In this document: positions 43,360 to 54,550 of the stretch, one piece after another
How positions within the stretch are numbered: position 1 is the stretch's first letter
Layout: every line of letters starts with the position of its first letter
Source: Nocardia mexicana NBRC 108244
GTDB lineage: Bacteria; Actinomycetota; Actinomycetes; Mycobacteriales; Mycobacteriaceae
DNA length: 64,000 nucleotides
Assembly: GCF_001613165.1 (NCBI RefSeq)
Contig: NZ_BDBV01000044.1
Coordinates: 122,681 to 186,680 of the forward strand
Direction: 5' to 3'
Translations under genes and position numbers: made by a program
Notes under the pieces: model-generated
What the model saw: the letters and a program-made list of their open reading frames with translations, nothing else
Database searches by the model: none
Told to the model about the DNA's origin: nothing

Positions 43360-44007
43360 ATGAGCGAGGCGAGTCGGGCACCGCGCCCCCGCATGACCGG
43401 AACCCAGCGCCGCCAGCAGCTGATCGAGATCGGCCGCGCGCTGTTCGCCGAGCGCGGCTACGACGCCACCTCCATCGAGGAGATCGCCCAGCGCGCCCAG
43501 GTCTCCAAACCCGTTGTGTACGAACACTTCGGGGGCAAGGAGGGCCTGTACGCCGTGGTCGTCGACCGGGAGATGTCGACGCTGCTGGACATGATCACCT
43601 CCTCGCTCACGCAGAACCGCTCCCGGGTGCGTCTGGAACAGGTGGCACTGGCGTTGCTGACCTACATGGAGGAGCGCACGGACGGCTTCCGCATCCTGAT
43701 GCGCGACCAACCGGTCTCGGCCGCCGTGGGCACCTACTCGAGCCTGTTGAACGAGGCGGTCAATCAGGTGGCCCATATTCTCGGCGGTGATTTCGAACGG
43801 CGCGGCTTCGACACGAGCCTCGCCACGCTCTACGCGCAGGCGCTGGTCGGGATGGTGGCGACGGCCGCGACCTGGTGGCTGGACGAGCGGCAGCCCTCCA
43901 AGGAGGTGGTCGCCGCGCACCTGGTGAACCTGTGCTGGAACGGTCTCACCCACCTGGAGGCCGAACCGCAACTGGCCTCCGAATGGCCCAGCGGGACAGC
44001 GACCTAG
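43360..44007 (+). CDS. TetR-family regulator (Rv1019-like position)
   Basis: A 215-residue one-component regulator. The N-terminal helix-turn-helix is clear (RRQQLIEIGRALFAERGYDA, then IEEIAQRAQVSKPVVYEHFG, residues 17-58). The C-terminal ligand domain has VALALLTYMEERTDGFRILM and a tryptophan-rich end (AATWWLDERQP, NLCWNGLTH). It occupies the place of Rv1019 between glmU/tRNA and mfd. Neither ligand nor operator can be inferred; the 194-bp upstream gap shows no palindrome that I can recognise. Confidence 0.87.
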   Translation: MSEASRAPRPRMTGTQRRQQLIEIGRALFAERGYDATSIEEIAQRAQVSKPVVYEHFGGKEGLYAVVVDREMSTLLDMITSSLTQNRSRVRLEQVALALLTYMEERTDGFRILMRDQPVSAAVGTYSSLLNEAVNQVAHILGGDFERRGFDTSLATLYAQALVGMVATAATWWLDERQPSKEVVAAHLVNLCWNGLTHLEAEPQLASEWPSGTAT

Positions 44008-44016
44008 GCGCGCGCC

Positions 44017-44054
44017 GCGGCCTCGGGCGGGCGACGCGGCCTCGGGCGGGCGAC
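44017..44054. repeat. 19-bp tandem repeat after the TetR gene
   Basis: GCGGCCTCGGGCGGGCGAC occurs twice in perfect tandem (44017-44035 and 44036-44054), ten bases after the TetR stop. A degenerate third copy may follow. It is non-coding. Confidence 0.7.
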
Positions 44055-44191
44055 GCGCCGACTCGGGGGGAAGAACTGGACGGTTAACCCAAAATTTGCG
44101 AAGGAGGCTGGTCCGAATGCTCGATTCCACAGACTCGGGCCGGTCGGGTGGTACGGTTCACCCATCCTTCGAGTGCTGTTCGAGCTGTGTT

Positions 44192-44227
44192 GTCGGTCTA
44201 CTTCGGGATGTCGGTCTACTTCAGGAT
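44192..44227 (+). promoter_or_regulatory. 18-bp tandem repeat before the butyrolactone-receptor-like gene
   Basis: GTCGGTCTACTTCGGGAT (44192-44209) is followed directly by GTCGGTCTACTTCAGGAT (44210-44227), one mismatch. It ends 26 bases before the ATG at 44254. Position and near-identity suggest a tandem regulator site, possibly for autoregulation. It does not resemble the classical palindromic ARE. Confidence 0.5.
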
Positions 44228-44253
44228 GGCTGGTTTGATGACAGGCGGATCTG

Positions 44254-44901
44254 ATGGCTAGGCAAGCGCGTGCGGAGATCACTCGCGATTCCGTTCTTGC
44301 GGGCGCGGCCGATGTCTTCCTGCGGCTCGGTTATGCGAATGCGAGCCTGAGCGAGATTATCGCGCAGTCCAATGTGACCAAGGGCGCCTTGTACTTTCAC
44401 TTCGGCTCCAAGGAGGAGCTGGCGCGCGCCGTGGTGGATCAGGGCAACGAGCGGCTGGTGAGCGCCTGCCAGGGATTCTTCGATCCCCGGGTGCCCGCGC
44501 TCGAGGCGAGCATCGGCATCACCTACGTGGTCGCCGACCTCACCATGAACGATCCGATGGTGGGCGCCATGCTCAAGCTCACCCACCAGATCGGCGACTA
44601 CCGCGGGGCGAGCGGCGAGAACATCGCCAAGACCTGGGGTGAGACGCACCGGTTGCTGGCCGAGCGGGCCATCGCGCAGGGCGACCTGAAGCCGGATCTG
44701 GAGCCCGACACCATCGGCCTGCTGCTGCAGGAGATGTCCTCCGGCGTGCACATCACCGCCGTCGGCACCGACTCCATCGATCAGATGGCCACCCGCATGG
44801 AACGCGTGTGGTACTTCCTGCTGCCGTCGATCGTCCCGGACGAGAAGGTGGCGTACTTCCGGGAGTTCGCGGCGCGCCGATTACGCCGCTACGTGCCGTG
44901 A
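44254..44901 (+). CDS. Gamma-butyrolactone-receptor-like TetR regulator
   Basis: A 215-residue TetR protein of the ArpA/ScbR type. The DNA-binding domain reads MARQARAEITRDSVLAGAAD with VFLRLGYANASLSEII and SNVTKGALYFHFGSKEELA, very close to Streptomyces butyrolactone receptors. The C-terminal domain has LLAERAIAQGDLKPDLEPDT and MERVWYFLLPSIV. Such receptors repress secondary metabolism or development until a butyrolactone or butenolide binds. No AfsA/ScbA synthase gene is in the window, so it is an orphan here; pseudo-receptors that sense other ligands are the alternative. A tandem repeat lies just upstream, and mfd follows. Confidence 0.82.
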   Translation: MARQARAEITRDSVLAGAADVFLRLGYANASLSEIIAQSNVTKGALYFHFGSKEELARAVVDQGNERLVSACQGFFDPRVPALEASIGITYVVADLTMNDPMVGAMLKLTHQIGDYRGASGENIAKTWGETHRLLAERAIAQGDLKPDLEPDTIGLLLQEMSSGVHITAVGTDSIDQMATRMERVWYFLLPSIVPDEKVAYFREFAARRLRRYVP

Positions 44902-45020
44902 TTTGCTGAGCTTCTGGCCGCACTGCCAGCGGGAGTGACCGGGTCGGGAGGGTTGTCGGAGGGGATGGCTAGACTCGGTTGGCCGCCCTACTTCGCTGAT
45001 CTGCGCCAGGAGTCTGCCTC

Positions 45021-48655
<3,635 letters not shown>

Positions 48656-48659
<4 letters not shown>

Positions 48660-49369
48660 GTGCGGGTAACGGCGCCGATCCCGCCGCCGCGGATTCGGCG
48701 CGACTGGCGCACGGCCTCGCCGAGGCGGTCGAGGTGATGGACCGGCTGTGGAGTTTCGGCGGCTGGGAGGTCACCCAGACCCACGACTCGCTGCGGCCGT
48801 ACCTGCTGGAGGAGACCTACGAGCTGCTCGACGCCATCCAGCACGGCGATGTGGAGACCATCCGGGAGGAGCTGGGCGACCTGCTGCTGCAGGTCTTGTT
48901 CCACTCCCGGATCGCCGAGGCCGCAGGCGAATTCACCGTCGACGACGTGGCCGCCGCGCTGGTGGCGAAGCTGACCCACCGCAGCCCCCATCTGCTCGAT
49001 GGCGGAATCGACCCCGGCGCGAGTGTCGAGGAGAAGATCGCCGCCCAGGAAAGTGCCTGGGAGGAACGGAAAACCAGCGAGAAGGCCCGCCGCTCCTGCC
49101 TCGACGGCATCGCCATGGCCCAACCGGCCCTGGCCCTGGCGGAAAAGATCCGCACCCGCAGCCTGAAGGCGGGCCTGCCCGAAAACCTGATCCCCGACGA
49201 ACTCCGGGTGGTGCACCTGGGCGGCGACGACAGCGCCGAAGAGCGCCTACGCAAGGCAACCCTGGCCTTCGCCGCCCAGATCCGCGCCGCCGAGGACGCG
49301 GCCGAATCCGCCCGCGGCGAGCGCACACCCCTCACCGCCGCCGACTGGAACACGCACTGGCCGAACTGA
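48656..49369 (+). CDS. mazG: MazG nucleoside triphosphate pyrophosphohydrolase
   Basis: Hydrolyses NTPs or damaged dNTPs to monophosphates and is linked to stress and nucleotide-pool cleaning. The 237-residue protein has one all-alpha MazG domain with the metal motif in YLLEETYELLDAI (E52, E53, E56) and EELGDLLLQVLFHSRIA (E72, D75). A second helical half follows (ERLRKATLAFAAQIRA). The M. tuberculosis protein is longer, with an N-terminal methylase-like extension that is absent here. The ATG overlaps the mfd stop (ATGA), so translation is coupled. It converges with relE, 15 bases away. Confidence 0.93.
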
Positions 49370-49384
49370 ATCCGCCGAAAACAG

Positions 49385-49654
49385 TTACAAGCCGCGGTAG
49401 ATGTCCCGGCGCCGGCCCACCGCAACCACCAGAATCACCAGTCGGCCGTTATCGATGCGATAGACAACTCGAAAACGGCCCACCCGCAATCGGTACAGCC
49501 CGTCGTCGCCGGAAAGCTTCTTCACGTCCAGATCCGGCGCGTACGGGTCGTCGCCGAGCGCGGTGATCGCGAGCAGGATGCGGCGTGCATCGGTCAGGTC
49601 TATCGTGCGGAGTTCGCGCCGTGCGGCGGGGTCGAATTCGAAGGTGTACTTCAC
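49385..49654 (-). CDS. RelE/ParE-family toxin
   Basis: An 89-residue toxin of the RelE type: MKYTFEFDPAARRELRTIDL, then the KKLSGDDGLYRLRVGRFRVV core and VILVVAVGRRRDIYRGL. The conserved basic residues and GLYRLRVGRFRVVY pattern fit mRNA-cleaving RelE homologues. The start overlaps the antitoxin stop (ATGA), the usual coupled order with antitoxin first. Confidence 0.9.
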   Translation of the reverse strand: MKYTFEFDPAARRELRTIDLTDARRILLAITALGDDPYAPDLDVKKLSGDDGLYRLRVGRFRVVYRIDNGRLVILVVAVGRRRDIYRGL

Positions 49655-49905
49655 TTCCGATCCCCGAAGAGATCAGCGATCACTTCGGCCATGGACACGG
49701 TCGGTTCATTCTCTGCCAGCCTTTGCCGCGCGGTGCGGGCGAGCATTTCGTCTTCGGCGGCATCGAACGCTTCCACCATCTCCAACGGTACGAGGGCGGC
49801 GGCGGGCTTCCCATCACGAAGGATGATCACCTCATCGCCGTCCTGAGCGTCGTTGATGTAGCGGGCGAGGTTGGCCCGCAGTTCGCGGATGCTGATCTCG
49901 GCCAT
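49651..49905 (-). CDS. Phd/YefM-family antitoxin
   Basis: An 84-residue antitoxin. It opens MAEISIRELRANLARYINDA, the Phd DNA-binding fold, and continues with GDEVIILRDGKPAAALVPLE. A long acidic helical tail that would wrap the toxin ends it (RTARQRLAENEPTVSMAEVI). ATG 49905 lies eight bases from a perfect inverted repeat, so the transcript is leaderless or nearly so and the protein probably represses its own operon. A longer open frame upstream has no family sequence. Confidence 0.9.
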   Translation of the reverse strand: MAEISIRELRANLARYINDAQDGDEVIILRDGKPAAALVPLEMVEAFDAAEDEMLARTARQRLAENEPTVSMAEVIADLFGDRK

Positions 49906-49912
49906 GACAAAA

Positions 49913-49933
49913 GTGTACACGTGCCGTGTACAC
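49913..49933. promoter_or_regulatory. Operator of the relE/phd operon
   Basis: GTGTACACG and CGTGTACAC (49913-49921 and 49925-49933) form a perfect 9-bp inverted repeat with spacer TGC. It ends eight bases before the antitoxin start. TGTACA-type palindromes are typical of Phd/YefM autoregulation. Confidence 0.75.
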
Positions 49934-50007
49934 ATGCTGGGTTGTTCGTGGGATCGCCATGTGGGTGTTGGGGGATTGTGTGGTTGTGAGCTGCCAGACT
50001 GCTGGTT

Positions 50008-50682
50008 GTGAGTGAGGGTGGCACGAGGGGAAGGCGCGCGGCCGGGGCGGTGCGGCGGGGGCGGCCTGCGCGGCTGTCGCGGGAGCGGATTGTCGAGACG
50101 GCGTTGGAGATCGTTGGCCGGGAGGGGGATCGGGCGCTGACGATGCGGCGGGTTGCCGATGCGTTGGAGGCCGCGCCGATGAGCCTGTACCGGCACGTCG
50201 GGAGCAAGGACGAACTGCTGATTCTGTTGCTGGATCGGGTCGTCGGCGAGTTGCCGCGGCCCGACTTGCCCGAAGATCCGCGGGAGCGGCTGGTGGCGTT
50301 GCTGACGTGGCAGCACGATCAGCTGGCGGCGCGACCCTGGATCGTGGACGTGCTGGCCCGCGGCGACCTGATGGCGCCGTCGATCGTCTGGTTGCTCGAG
50401 GCGATCTACGACGCATGGCAGGCATCGGGCCTCACGCTGGACCAGGCCGCGACGGCCAACCGGATCGTCTGGGCATTCACGCTCGGTGATCTTCGGCAGC
50501 GCGCCGCGACCGTGCACCCGCCCGGCCGGGAGCAGTATCAGGTCAGCGTTCCGGCCGGTGCCGACCCGGGCGAGCATCCGACGCTGGCCGCTTTGCGCGA
50601 GTACTGGACCGCTCCGGATCGGCGCGATCATTTCGCCGCGGATCTCGCGCTTCTGGTGCATGCGCTGACCGGGACCGCTTGA
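50008..50682 (+). CDS. TetR-family regulator with TetR_C-like domain
   Basis: A 224-residue regulator. A basic N-terminal arm (RGRRAAGAVRRGRPARLSRE) precedes the helix-turn-helix IVETALEIVGREGDRALTMR and VADALEAAPMSLYRHVGSKD. The ligand domain resembles the TetR_C class (LTWQHDQLAARPWIVDVLAR, LLEAIYDAWQASGLTLDQAA), common in drug-efflux repressors. Start is GTG 50008. A perfect 18-bp palindrome lies four bases after its stop and just before the SnoaL-like gene, which makes that gene the likely target. Confidence 0.86.
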   Translation: MSEGGTRGRRAAGAVRRGRPARLSRERIVETALEIVGREGDRALTMRRVADALEAAPMSLYRHVGSKDELLILLLDRVVGELPRPDLPEDPRERLVALLTWQHDQLAARPWIVDVLARGDLMAPSIVWLLEAIYDAWQASGLTLDQAATANRIVWAFTLGDLRQRAATVHPPGREQYQVSVPAGADPGEHPTLAALREYWTAPDRRDHFAADLALLVHALTGTA

Positions 50683-50685
50683 CTA

Positions 50686-50703
50686 TTGCGTACATGTACG
50701 CAA
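50686..50703. promoter_or_regulatory. Perfect 18-bp palindrome, probable TetR operator
   Basis: TTGCGTACATGTACGCAA is a perfect palindrome between the TetR stop (50682) and the SnoaL-like ATG (50713). Length and placement fit a TetR-dimer site that controls the downstream gene. Confidence 0.7.
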
Positions 50704-50712
50704 AATGGCGGT

Positions 50713-51120
50713 ATGGATATCGATACGCTTTATCACCGCTGGTTGTTCGGGGTGTGGTACCGCGACTACACCGATGTGGAGGAGATCTTCACGCCCGGCT
50801 TCGTGGGCCACTGGCCGTCACTGGATGTGCACGGCCCGAAGGGGGTCGTCGAGCAGATCGAGCAGTCCTACGGGTACTTCGACGATATCGAGAACACCCT
50901 GGATGTCGGGCCGGTGATCGGCGGCGACATGGTCGCCGCCCGCTGGACCTTCCACGGGTCCTACCGGGAGGGTATTCCCGGTGCGACCGTGCCGTCCGGT
51001 ACCCGGATCGCCTTCAGCGGCCAGGACATCTTCCGCATCGAGAACGGGCGGCTCGCCGAGTACTGGGTCGTCTCCGACGGCCTGGGCATGATGCAGGCAC
51101 TGGGCGCTCTCGGCGGGTAG
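50713..51120 (+). CDS. SnoaL-like / ester-cyclase-type NTF2-fold protein
   Basis: A 135-residue protein of the SnoaL-like polyketide-cyclase family. It opens MDIDTLYHRWLFGVWYRDYT with FTPGFVGHWPSLDVHG, then ARWTFHGSYREG and GQDIFRIENGRLAEYWVVSD, which is the usual C-terminal signature. Homologues bind or isomerise small hydrophobic molecules; no specific substrate can be read. ATG 50713 lies ten bases past a perfect palindrome, so the gene is probably controlled by the TetR protein encoded upstream. Confidence 0.8.
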   Translation: MDIDTLYHRWLFGVWYRDYTDVEEIFTPGFVGHWPSLDVHGPKGVVEQIEQSYGYFDDIENTLDVGPVIGGDMVAARWTFHGSYREGIPGATVPSGTRIAFSGQDIFRIENGRLAEYWVVSDGLGMMQALGALGG

Positions 51121-51148
51121 CACGGGCCCCGCAGGAGCGGAACTTTCG

Positions 51149-52039
51149 TCATGAGAGGTAACCCTCGGGCATCGGAGCGGCCTCCTCGGCGGCGCGGCTG
51201 ACCGATTCCCATGCCGCGTACTCGGCCCGATGCTGCTCGGCGACCGTGGCGGCCAGGTCGTAGGTGAAGCTGCCGAGTGCGAGCCGGGCCGGTGGGTTGT
51301 CGCTGTCGACGATCGTCATCAGGGCACGGGCGGCCAGCTCGGGGAGGCTGTCGATCGATCCCTCGGCGTACTGCTTCTCGAGCTCGGCGCGCAGCGGGGC
51401 ATAGGCGTCCAGCGGTTCCGTTGCGGTCAGGCCGGTGGTGTACAGGCCGGTCCAGTAGCCGCCGGGCTGGACGACGGTGACCTTGACGCCGAATGCGGCG
51501 GCCTCGCCCGCCAGGGCCTCGCTCATACCCTCCAGGGCCCGCTTGCTGGCGCCGTACATGCCGGTCAGCGGCGCTCCGGCGAGCGCGCCGACGCTGGAGA
51601 TCTGCACGATGTGCCCGGACCCTCCGGCCCGCAGATGCGGCAGCACCGCTTGGCTCACCCACAGCGGCCCGAAGAAGTTGGTCTCCAGTTGGGCGCGGGC
51701 CTGCTCCTCGGTGAACTCCTCGATCATGCCCATCGCCAGATATCCGGCGTTGTTCACCACGACGTCGAGCCCGCCGAAACGGTCGACCGTCGTCGCGACC
51801 GCAGTGTGCACGGCGGCACGATCGGTGACATCCAGGGGCAGGGTCAGCAGCCGGTCGGGATGGTCGGCGGCGAGCGATGCGAGCGGCTCGACATTGCGGG
51901 CGGCCGCCGCCACCCGATCGCCGGCGGCGAGCGCGGCCTCGGTGAACGCCCGGCCGAGGCCGCGGCTGGCGCCCGTGATGAACCAGACGCGCGAACCCGC
52001 GGCGGGACGAGGGCTGGTGGTCGATGCAGGGGTGGTCAC
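51149..52039 (-). CDS. Short-chain dehydrogenase/reductase controlled by a divergent TetR
   Basis: A 296-residue classical SDR: WFITGASRGLGRAFTEAALA, then VVVNNAGYLAMGMIEEF, the serine in IVQISSVGALAG and the catalytic YGASKRALEG. An arginine right after the second strand (AAARNVEPL) suggests NADP(H) use. The C-terminal lid is long, as in SDRs for bulky substrates. Start is GTG 52039. It is divergent from a TetR gene, with two related operators between them, the classic layout of a repressor and its target. The substrate is unknown. Confidence 0.85.
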   Translation of the reverse strand: MTTPASTTSPRPAAGSRVWFITGASRGLGRAFTEAALAAGDRVAAAARNVEPLASLAADHPDRLLTLPLDVTDRAAVHTAVATTVDRFGGLDVVVNNAGYLAMGMIEEFTEEQARAQLETNFFGPLWVSQAVLPHLRAGGSGHIVQISSVGALAGAPLTGMYGASKRALEGMSEALAGEAAAFGVKVTVVQPGGYWTGLYTTGLTATEPLDAYAPLRAELEKQYAEGSIDSLPELAARALMTIVDSDNPPARLALGSFTYDLAATVAEQHRAEYAAWESVSRAAEEAAPMPEGYLS

Positions 52040-52059
52040 GTGGCGCCTCCAATTTCTCT

Positions 52060-52131
52060 ACGAGACGATCCGTCTCGTCTTGTGTTGAAGACGGTACTGA
52101 AGGATGGAGATTTTCGCAAGACGAATCGTCT
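52060..52131. promoter_or_regulatory. Two related TetR operators in the SDR/TetR gap
   Basis: ACGAGACG-ATC-CGTCTCGT (52060-52078) and AGACG-AAT-CGTCT (52119-52131) are perfect inverted repeats with three-base spacers and share the arms AGACG/CGTCT. One lies 20 bases before the SDR start, the other 23 bases before the TetR start. Confidence 0.75.
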
Positions 52132-52154
52132 CGTCTCGCGCTATTCTGGTTGTT

Positions 52155-52817
52155 ATGACGAAGTCGCAGCAGGCCCAGGCTCCCGACGGTGCGGCGCGCG
52201 CGAAGTCTCCGGTGGCGGCGCGCCGCAATCAGGTCACCCGCCGCGCCATCCTCGACGCGGCGTGGGACCTGACCCTCGAGGTCGGATATCCCCGGGTGTC
52301 CATCGACGCGATCGCGGCACGCGCCGGCGCGGGTAAGCAGACGATCTACCGGTGGTGGCCCTCGAAGGGGGCGGTCCTGCTCGACGCGCTGCTGAGCCTG
52401 AGCGAGACCGCGGCCGAGGGCGACCACGCCGACGCCGACGGCACCATCGACCTCCCCGACACCGGCGATCTGGCCGCCGACCTCCGGACGGTGCTGCGCG
52501 CCACGGTCGCCGAACTGAACGACCCCCGCCTCAGCGATCCCATGCGGGCCCTCACCGCCGAGATGCTTCGCGATCCCGACCTGGCCGCCGCCTTCCGCGA
52601 GCGCCTGGACATCCCGCTACGGGAGGCCAAGCTCCGTCGGCTGCGCTCGGCGCAGAACATCGGCCAGCTGCGGCCCGATGCGGACCTGGAGGTCGCGATC
52701 GACCTGATCTGGGGCCCACTGCAACACCGGTGGCTGTTCGGCACGGCCCCGCTCACCGAGCAGTACGCCGACGCGGTGGTGGCCACGGCGCTCGCGGGGG
52801 TAGGCGGTCCGCCCTGA
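52155..52817 (+). CDS. TetR-family regulator
   Basis: A 220-residue regulator with an N-terminal helix-turn-helix (VTRRAILDAAWDLTLEVGYP, then IDAIAARAGAGKQTIYRWWP, about residues 27-66) and a TetR_C_16-like ligand domain (AELNDPRLSDPMRALTAEML, DLIWGPLQHRWLFGTAPL). TATTCT lies seven bases before the ATG at 52155, so the mRNA is probably leaderless. The operator at 52119-52131 sits around its -35 region, which implies autorepression. It likely controls the divergent SDR. Confidence 0.88.
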   Translation: MTKSQQAQAPDGAARAKSPVAARRNQVTRRAILDAAWDLTLEVGYPRVSIDAIAARAGAGKQTIYRWWPSKGAVLLDALLSLSETAAEGDHADADGTIDLPDTGDLAADLRTVLRATVAELNDPRLSDPMRALTAEMLRDPDLAAAFRERLDIPLREAKLRRLRSAQNIGQLRPDADLEVAIDLIWGPLQHRWLFGTAPLTEQYADAVVATALAGVGGPP

Positions 52818-52938
52818 CGATCGGTCCGGAGAGCGAGGTGCGGGAGTGACCGCGGGGTGCGAGAAGGGTTGATGCGCACTCGGGTTCGCGGGGTTAAATT
52901 CGGTGGTCGGCCGTGCGGCGGCGTGTCAGGATCGGGGG

Positions 52939-53580
52939 ATGCCGCACTGGGTTTCCGTCTTGCCGCAGTTCCTGATCGCATGCCTGGTGCTGGCCGCACT
53001 GCCCGGCCCGGCCACCGCGTTGTTTCTGCAGCGGTCGGTGCGCGATGGGCGCGCGGCGGGGCTGGCGGCGGTGGCGGGCAACGAGATCGGGGTCTTCGGC
53101 TGGACGCTCGCCGGTGGTGCGGGGCTGTCGGCGCTGCTCATCGCGAATCAGGTGATGAACACCGCCGTGCACATCGTCGGCGCGCTGGTACTGATCTGGC
53201 TCGGGGTGCAGGCGTGGCGGGGTGCGCGGCGCGACGACGGTTTCGGCGCGGCCATGACGAAGGTGCTGCCGTCCGGGCGTACTCCGGTGGCGGCATTCAA
53301 GGCGTCGCTGATCTCGATCGCCGCCAACCCCAAGGCGGCGGTGTTCGGCCTGACGATCCTGCCGCAGTTCCTGCCGGACTCCGGCCCGGTCCTGCCGACC
53401 GTGCTGATCCTGGCGGTCATCCAGCTGGTGATCGACTCCGCTTGGTGCGTCGGCGTCGTGCTCGCCGCCGATCGGGCGGGAAACTGGCTGCGCCGCAGTG
53501 GAATTCGCCAGCGAGTCGAACGCGCACTGGCGGCCGTGCTGATCGCGCTCGGATTCGGTCTGGCCGCGGATGCCCGCTGA
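52939..53580 (+). CDS. LysE/RhtB-family exporter
   Basis: A 213-residue membrane protein with about six hydrophobic segments. It has the LysE signature in FLIACLVLAALPGPATALFL, followed by RDGRAAGLAAVAGNEIG, then FKASLISIAANPKAAVFGLT. The family exports amino acids or related small metabolites out of the cell. ATG 52939 is chosen because homology starts there. No dedicated regulator of the LysG type is adjacent; a TetR gene lies 121 bp upstream. Confidence 0.88.
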   Translation: MPHWVSVLPQFLIACLVLAALPGPATALFLQRSVRDGRAAGLAAVAGNEIGVFGWTLAGGAGLSALLIANQVMNTAVHIVGALVLIWLGVQAWRGARRDDGFGAAMTKVLPSGRTPVAAFKASLISIAANPKAAVFGLTILPQFLPDSGPVLPTVLILAVIQLVIDSAWCVGVVLAADRAGNWLRRSGIRQRVERALAAVLIALGFGLAADAR

Positions 53581-53640
53581 GCGGTCACACGTCGCCCGGG
53601 CCGACGCCGCACGGCACGGTCCCCATCGAGACCCGGCGGC

Positions 53641-53937
53641 TCACCCCTCGGCGAGGTAGCGCTCCACGCTCTCCACCTTCGAGCTGAGACCGTCGGTCAC
53701 CCCCGGCCGGATGTCCGCCTTGATCACCAGGCTGCAGCGCGGAGAGACGGCCATGACGGCATCGGTGGCCCGCTTGATCACGGCCATCACCTCGTCCCAT
53801 TCGCCCTCGATCGAGGTGAACATGGCGGTCGTCTCGTTGGGCAGGCCGCTGGCGCGCACAACGCGCACGGCCTCGGCGACGGCGCGCCCGACATCCTCAC
53901 CGGTGCCGAGCGGGGCGACCGAAAAAGCAGCGATCAT
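53641..53937 (-). CDS. MTH1187-type thiamine-binding protein
   Basis: A 98-residue protein of the MTH1187/YkoF-like family (DUF77): MIAAFSVAPLGTGEDVGRAV, EAVRVVRASGLPNETTAMFT, then IEGEWDEVMAVIKRATDAVM and the C-terminal RCSLVIKADIRPG. Structural members bind thiamine or related ligands. The ATG at 53937 is four bases after the stop of the PPOX gene, so the two form an operon. No thiamine gene is nearby. Confidence 0.82.
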   Translation of the reverse strand: MIAAFSVAPLGTGEDVGRAVAEAVRVVRASGLPNETTAMFTSIEGEWDEVMAVIKRATDAVMAVSPRCSLVIKADIRPGVTDGLSSKVESVERYLAEG

Positions 53938-53941
53938 GGGA

Positions 53942-54418
53942 TCAATTCTGGTTCTCGGCCATCGCGCGCAGCGTCGCGACACGCGATTCGAGGTACTTCA
54001 GTTCGGACTCGTCGAGCACCTGGCGCTGAATTCCGGCGGCGACCTCGAACGCGGACTGGCGATGGTCGTCGATCACCTCGACATCGATGGCGACGGCCAC
54101 GTAGTCGTCGGCTTCGGGCAGCGGATCGGCCACCACCCGCGCGATCCCGCGGGCGCACAGCGCCACATTGCCGCCGCCGAGGATCAGCAGCGCGACATCC
54201 GGTCGCTTGCGCAGCCGGGCCAGCGATCCGCGATCGGATTTGAGGCTCAGCAGGATTCGGCGGTCACCGGCGCGCACCGGCCACGACACCGGAATGGCGT
54301 GCGGTAGGGGATCGCTCGTCACCAGCACCGCGATCGTGTCGAGTGGCCATTCGGGCAGAGCATCCAGTTCGGGATGCTCCGTCGAGGGCTCTTGACGTTC
54401 CCGGGCTCCGGCTACCAT
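53942..54418 (-). CDS. Pyridoxamine 5'-phosphate oxidase-like flavin/F420-binding protein
   Basis: A 158-residue split-barrel protein: LPEWPLDTIAVLVTSDPLPH, AIPVSWPVRAGDRRILLSLK with SDRGSLARLRKRPDVALLIL, then the ARGIARVVADPL strand. This order fits the PPOX/DUF1697-like flavin or F420-binding barrels abundant in mycolate actinomycetes; the cofactor cannot be told. It is the first gene of a pair with the thiamine-binding-type protein. The C-terminal residues form a basic helix (YLESRVATLRAMAENQN). Confidence 0.75.
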   Translation of the reverse strand: MVAGARERQEPSTEHPELDALPEWPLDTIAVLVTSDPLPHAIPVSWPVRAGDRRILLSLKSDRGSLARLRKRPDVALLILGGGNVALCARGIARVVADPLPEADDYVAVAIDVEVIDDHRQSAFEVAAGIQRQVLDESELKYLESRVATLRAMAENQN

Positions 54419-54550
54419 GTTGTGTCACCTCACGGTCGGCTCGCGCGGCGGGCTGGACCACGCGTTGATTGCAGTGTAAACCGTTGTGCCGCTTGCTCGC
54501 TGGGGTGTATACCGGCCGCGATGACGAAGGTTAGCCTCTCCACGCCTGGC

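Noticed and set aside
54526..54544. Iron-box-like GAAGGTTAGCCTCTCCACG before the PPOX gene
   Set aside because: The core AGGTTAGCCT is perfect, but the right half fails (12 of 19 overall) and it lies more than 100 bases from the PPOX start and just after the flavodoxin stop; kept only as a weak candidate.
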